Positions 6,405-6,982 of a stretch of DNA of 6,982 nt are shown here, piece after piece. The position numbers were made by a program, and so were the translations under genes. Source of the DNA: Peptococcaceae bacterium (lineage in GTDB: Bacteria; Bacillota; Desulfitobacteriia; Desulfitobacteriales; Syntrophobotulaceae); the NCBI GenBank assembly GCA_012523535.1, contig JAAYII010000321.1:1-6982 (forward strand). Reading direction: 5' to 3'. Below the pieces are notes generated by a model. The model searched no databases and was not told where the DNA came from. It saw only the letters and a list, made by a program, of their open reading frames with translations. The first letter of the stretch is position 1. The number at the start of each line of letters is the position of its first letter.

Positions 6405-6982
6405 TTATGTCTCACCTACAATTTTTAAAATAGTTTCTATGACTTCTTGCTGGCTTAAATTTGTCGTATCAATTATTTTGGCATCAGGCGCCGGTTTTAA
6501 CGGAGCATGTTTGCGCATTGTATCCATCCTATCTCTTTTTTTGATGTCGTCCAAAACCTCTTCATAACTGGACTTTTTGCCGGCCAAAAGGTTTTCCCTG
6601 TATCTTCTTTTAGCCCTTTCCTCGGGCGAAGCAGTCAAAAATATTTTAACTTCTGCCTGGGGCAATACATAAGTGCCTATATCCCTTCCATCCATTACCA
6701 CACTGCCTTTGGCCGCCTCCTGGCGCTGTAAATTCACCAGGCATTCTCTGACACCGGGATAGGACGCTATGATCGAAACAGCTCGCCCTATCTCTGGACT
6801 GCGAATCTCAGCCGTCACATTTTCTCCGTCACAATAAACCATAGGGTTTTCCCCGTACTCAAAAGAAATTTTAATCTTTTGGGCCAAAGCTGTTACCCGT
6901 TCTTCATCTTGGATTGGGATCCCGCAAGAAAGAGCTTTATAAGCTACCACCCGGTACATGGTACCGGTATCCAAATAAGCAA
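6405..6982 (-). CDS. cmk: Cytidylate kinase, 5' end cut by window
   Basis: This cytoplasmic nucleoside monophosphate kinase phosphorylates CMP and dCMP with ATP, feeding CTP, DNA and CDP-lipid synthesis. The frame is open to the window edge and reads AYLDTGTMYR at its left end, the segment normally near residue 30-35, so about 30 residues including the P-loop lie outside. Visible elements are DTGTMYR; the CMP-binding region with SPEIGRAVS, a VREC turn and LQRQEA; DGRDIGT; a lid-like arginine-rich stretch (SPEERAKRRY); RDRMDTMR and LKPAPDAKIIDTTNLS near the C-terminus. All match bacterial Cmk. The apparent first Met sometimes called at 6974 is a TTG inside the conserved YLDTG motif and is not the start. 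The stop is TAA at 6407-6405, followed after 1 base by the GTG of plsC. Confidence 0.96.
   Translation of the reverse strand, partial: AYLDTGTMYRVVAYKALSCGIPIQDEERVTALAQKIKISFEYGENPMVYCDGENVTAEIRSPEIGRAVSIIASYPGVRECLVNLQRQEAAKGSVVMDGRDIGTYVLPQAEVKIFLTASPEERAKRRYRENLLAGKKSSYEEVLDDIKKRDRMDTMRKHAPLKPAPDAKIIDTTNLSQQEVIETILKIVGET
6411..6417 (-). promoter_or_regulatory. Ribosome binding site for plsC inside the 3' end of cmk
   Basis: AGGTGAG on the minus strand, within the last codons of cmk, matches the GGTGA part of the anti-16S complement and sits 7 bases before GTG at 6403-6401. It favours that start over the GTG at 6415, which lies inside this same sequence. The arrangement suggests translation of plsC coupled to cmk termination. 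Confidence 0.6.

Noticed and set aside
1..6982. A novel defence, mobile or secondary-metabolite system
   Set aside because: Every gene matches a known housekeeping family in a typical Clostridia order; I found no transposase, integrase, repeat array, toxin-antitoxin pair or foreign-looking gene.

Overview
The window is a single-direction block of housekeeping genes, all read from the minus strand, with every gene belonging to one conserved chromosomal neighbourhood. In transcription order (right to left) it holds: cytidylate kinase (cmk, 5' end cut by the window edge); a 1-acyl-glycerol-3-phosphate acyltransferase (plsC); a fused IspH reductase / ribosomal protein S1 gene; a SEDS-family glycosyltransferase (FtsW/SpoVE/RodA type); a PDZ / radical-SAM / DUF512 protein interrupted by one in-frame stop; and the double GTPase Der (3' end cut). 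There is no plus-strand gene, RNA gene, CRISPR array or mobile element that I can support, and no gene-free stretch over about 100 bases.

The IspH-S1 fusion, the four-domain S1 protein, the DUF512 protein directly before der, and the order cmk-plsC-ispH/rpsA all point to a Clostridia-type member of the Firmicutes (Bacillota). The base composition is AT-leaning by eye. A Peptococcaceae or Syntrophomonadaceae-like anaerobe would fit, but I cannot fix the genus from sequence alone.

The layout is operon-like. plsC starts 1 base after the cmk stop, the DUF512 gene overlaps the SEDS gene by 4 bases, and der starts directly after the DUF512 stop. The two real gaps are about 80 bases before ispH-rpsA, with a strong Shine-Dalgarno, and 93 bases before the SEDS gene, with a 13-bp hairpin that may end or attenuate the upstream transcript. 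The genes share a growth theme rather than a pathway: CDP/dCDP supply, phospholipid synthesis, isoprenoid precursors (hence undecaprenyl carrier), translation initiation, peptidoglycan polymerisation and 50S ribosome assembly.

I do not see a new biological system here. Two sequence-level oddities deserve checking. The DUF512 gene carries a TAA codon about 62% of the way through an otherwise intact frame. The ispH-rpsA frame has no ATG, GTG or TTG upstream of the first iron-sulfur cysteine, so it seems to start at ATA. Either could be real or a one-base sequence error.
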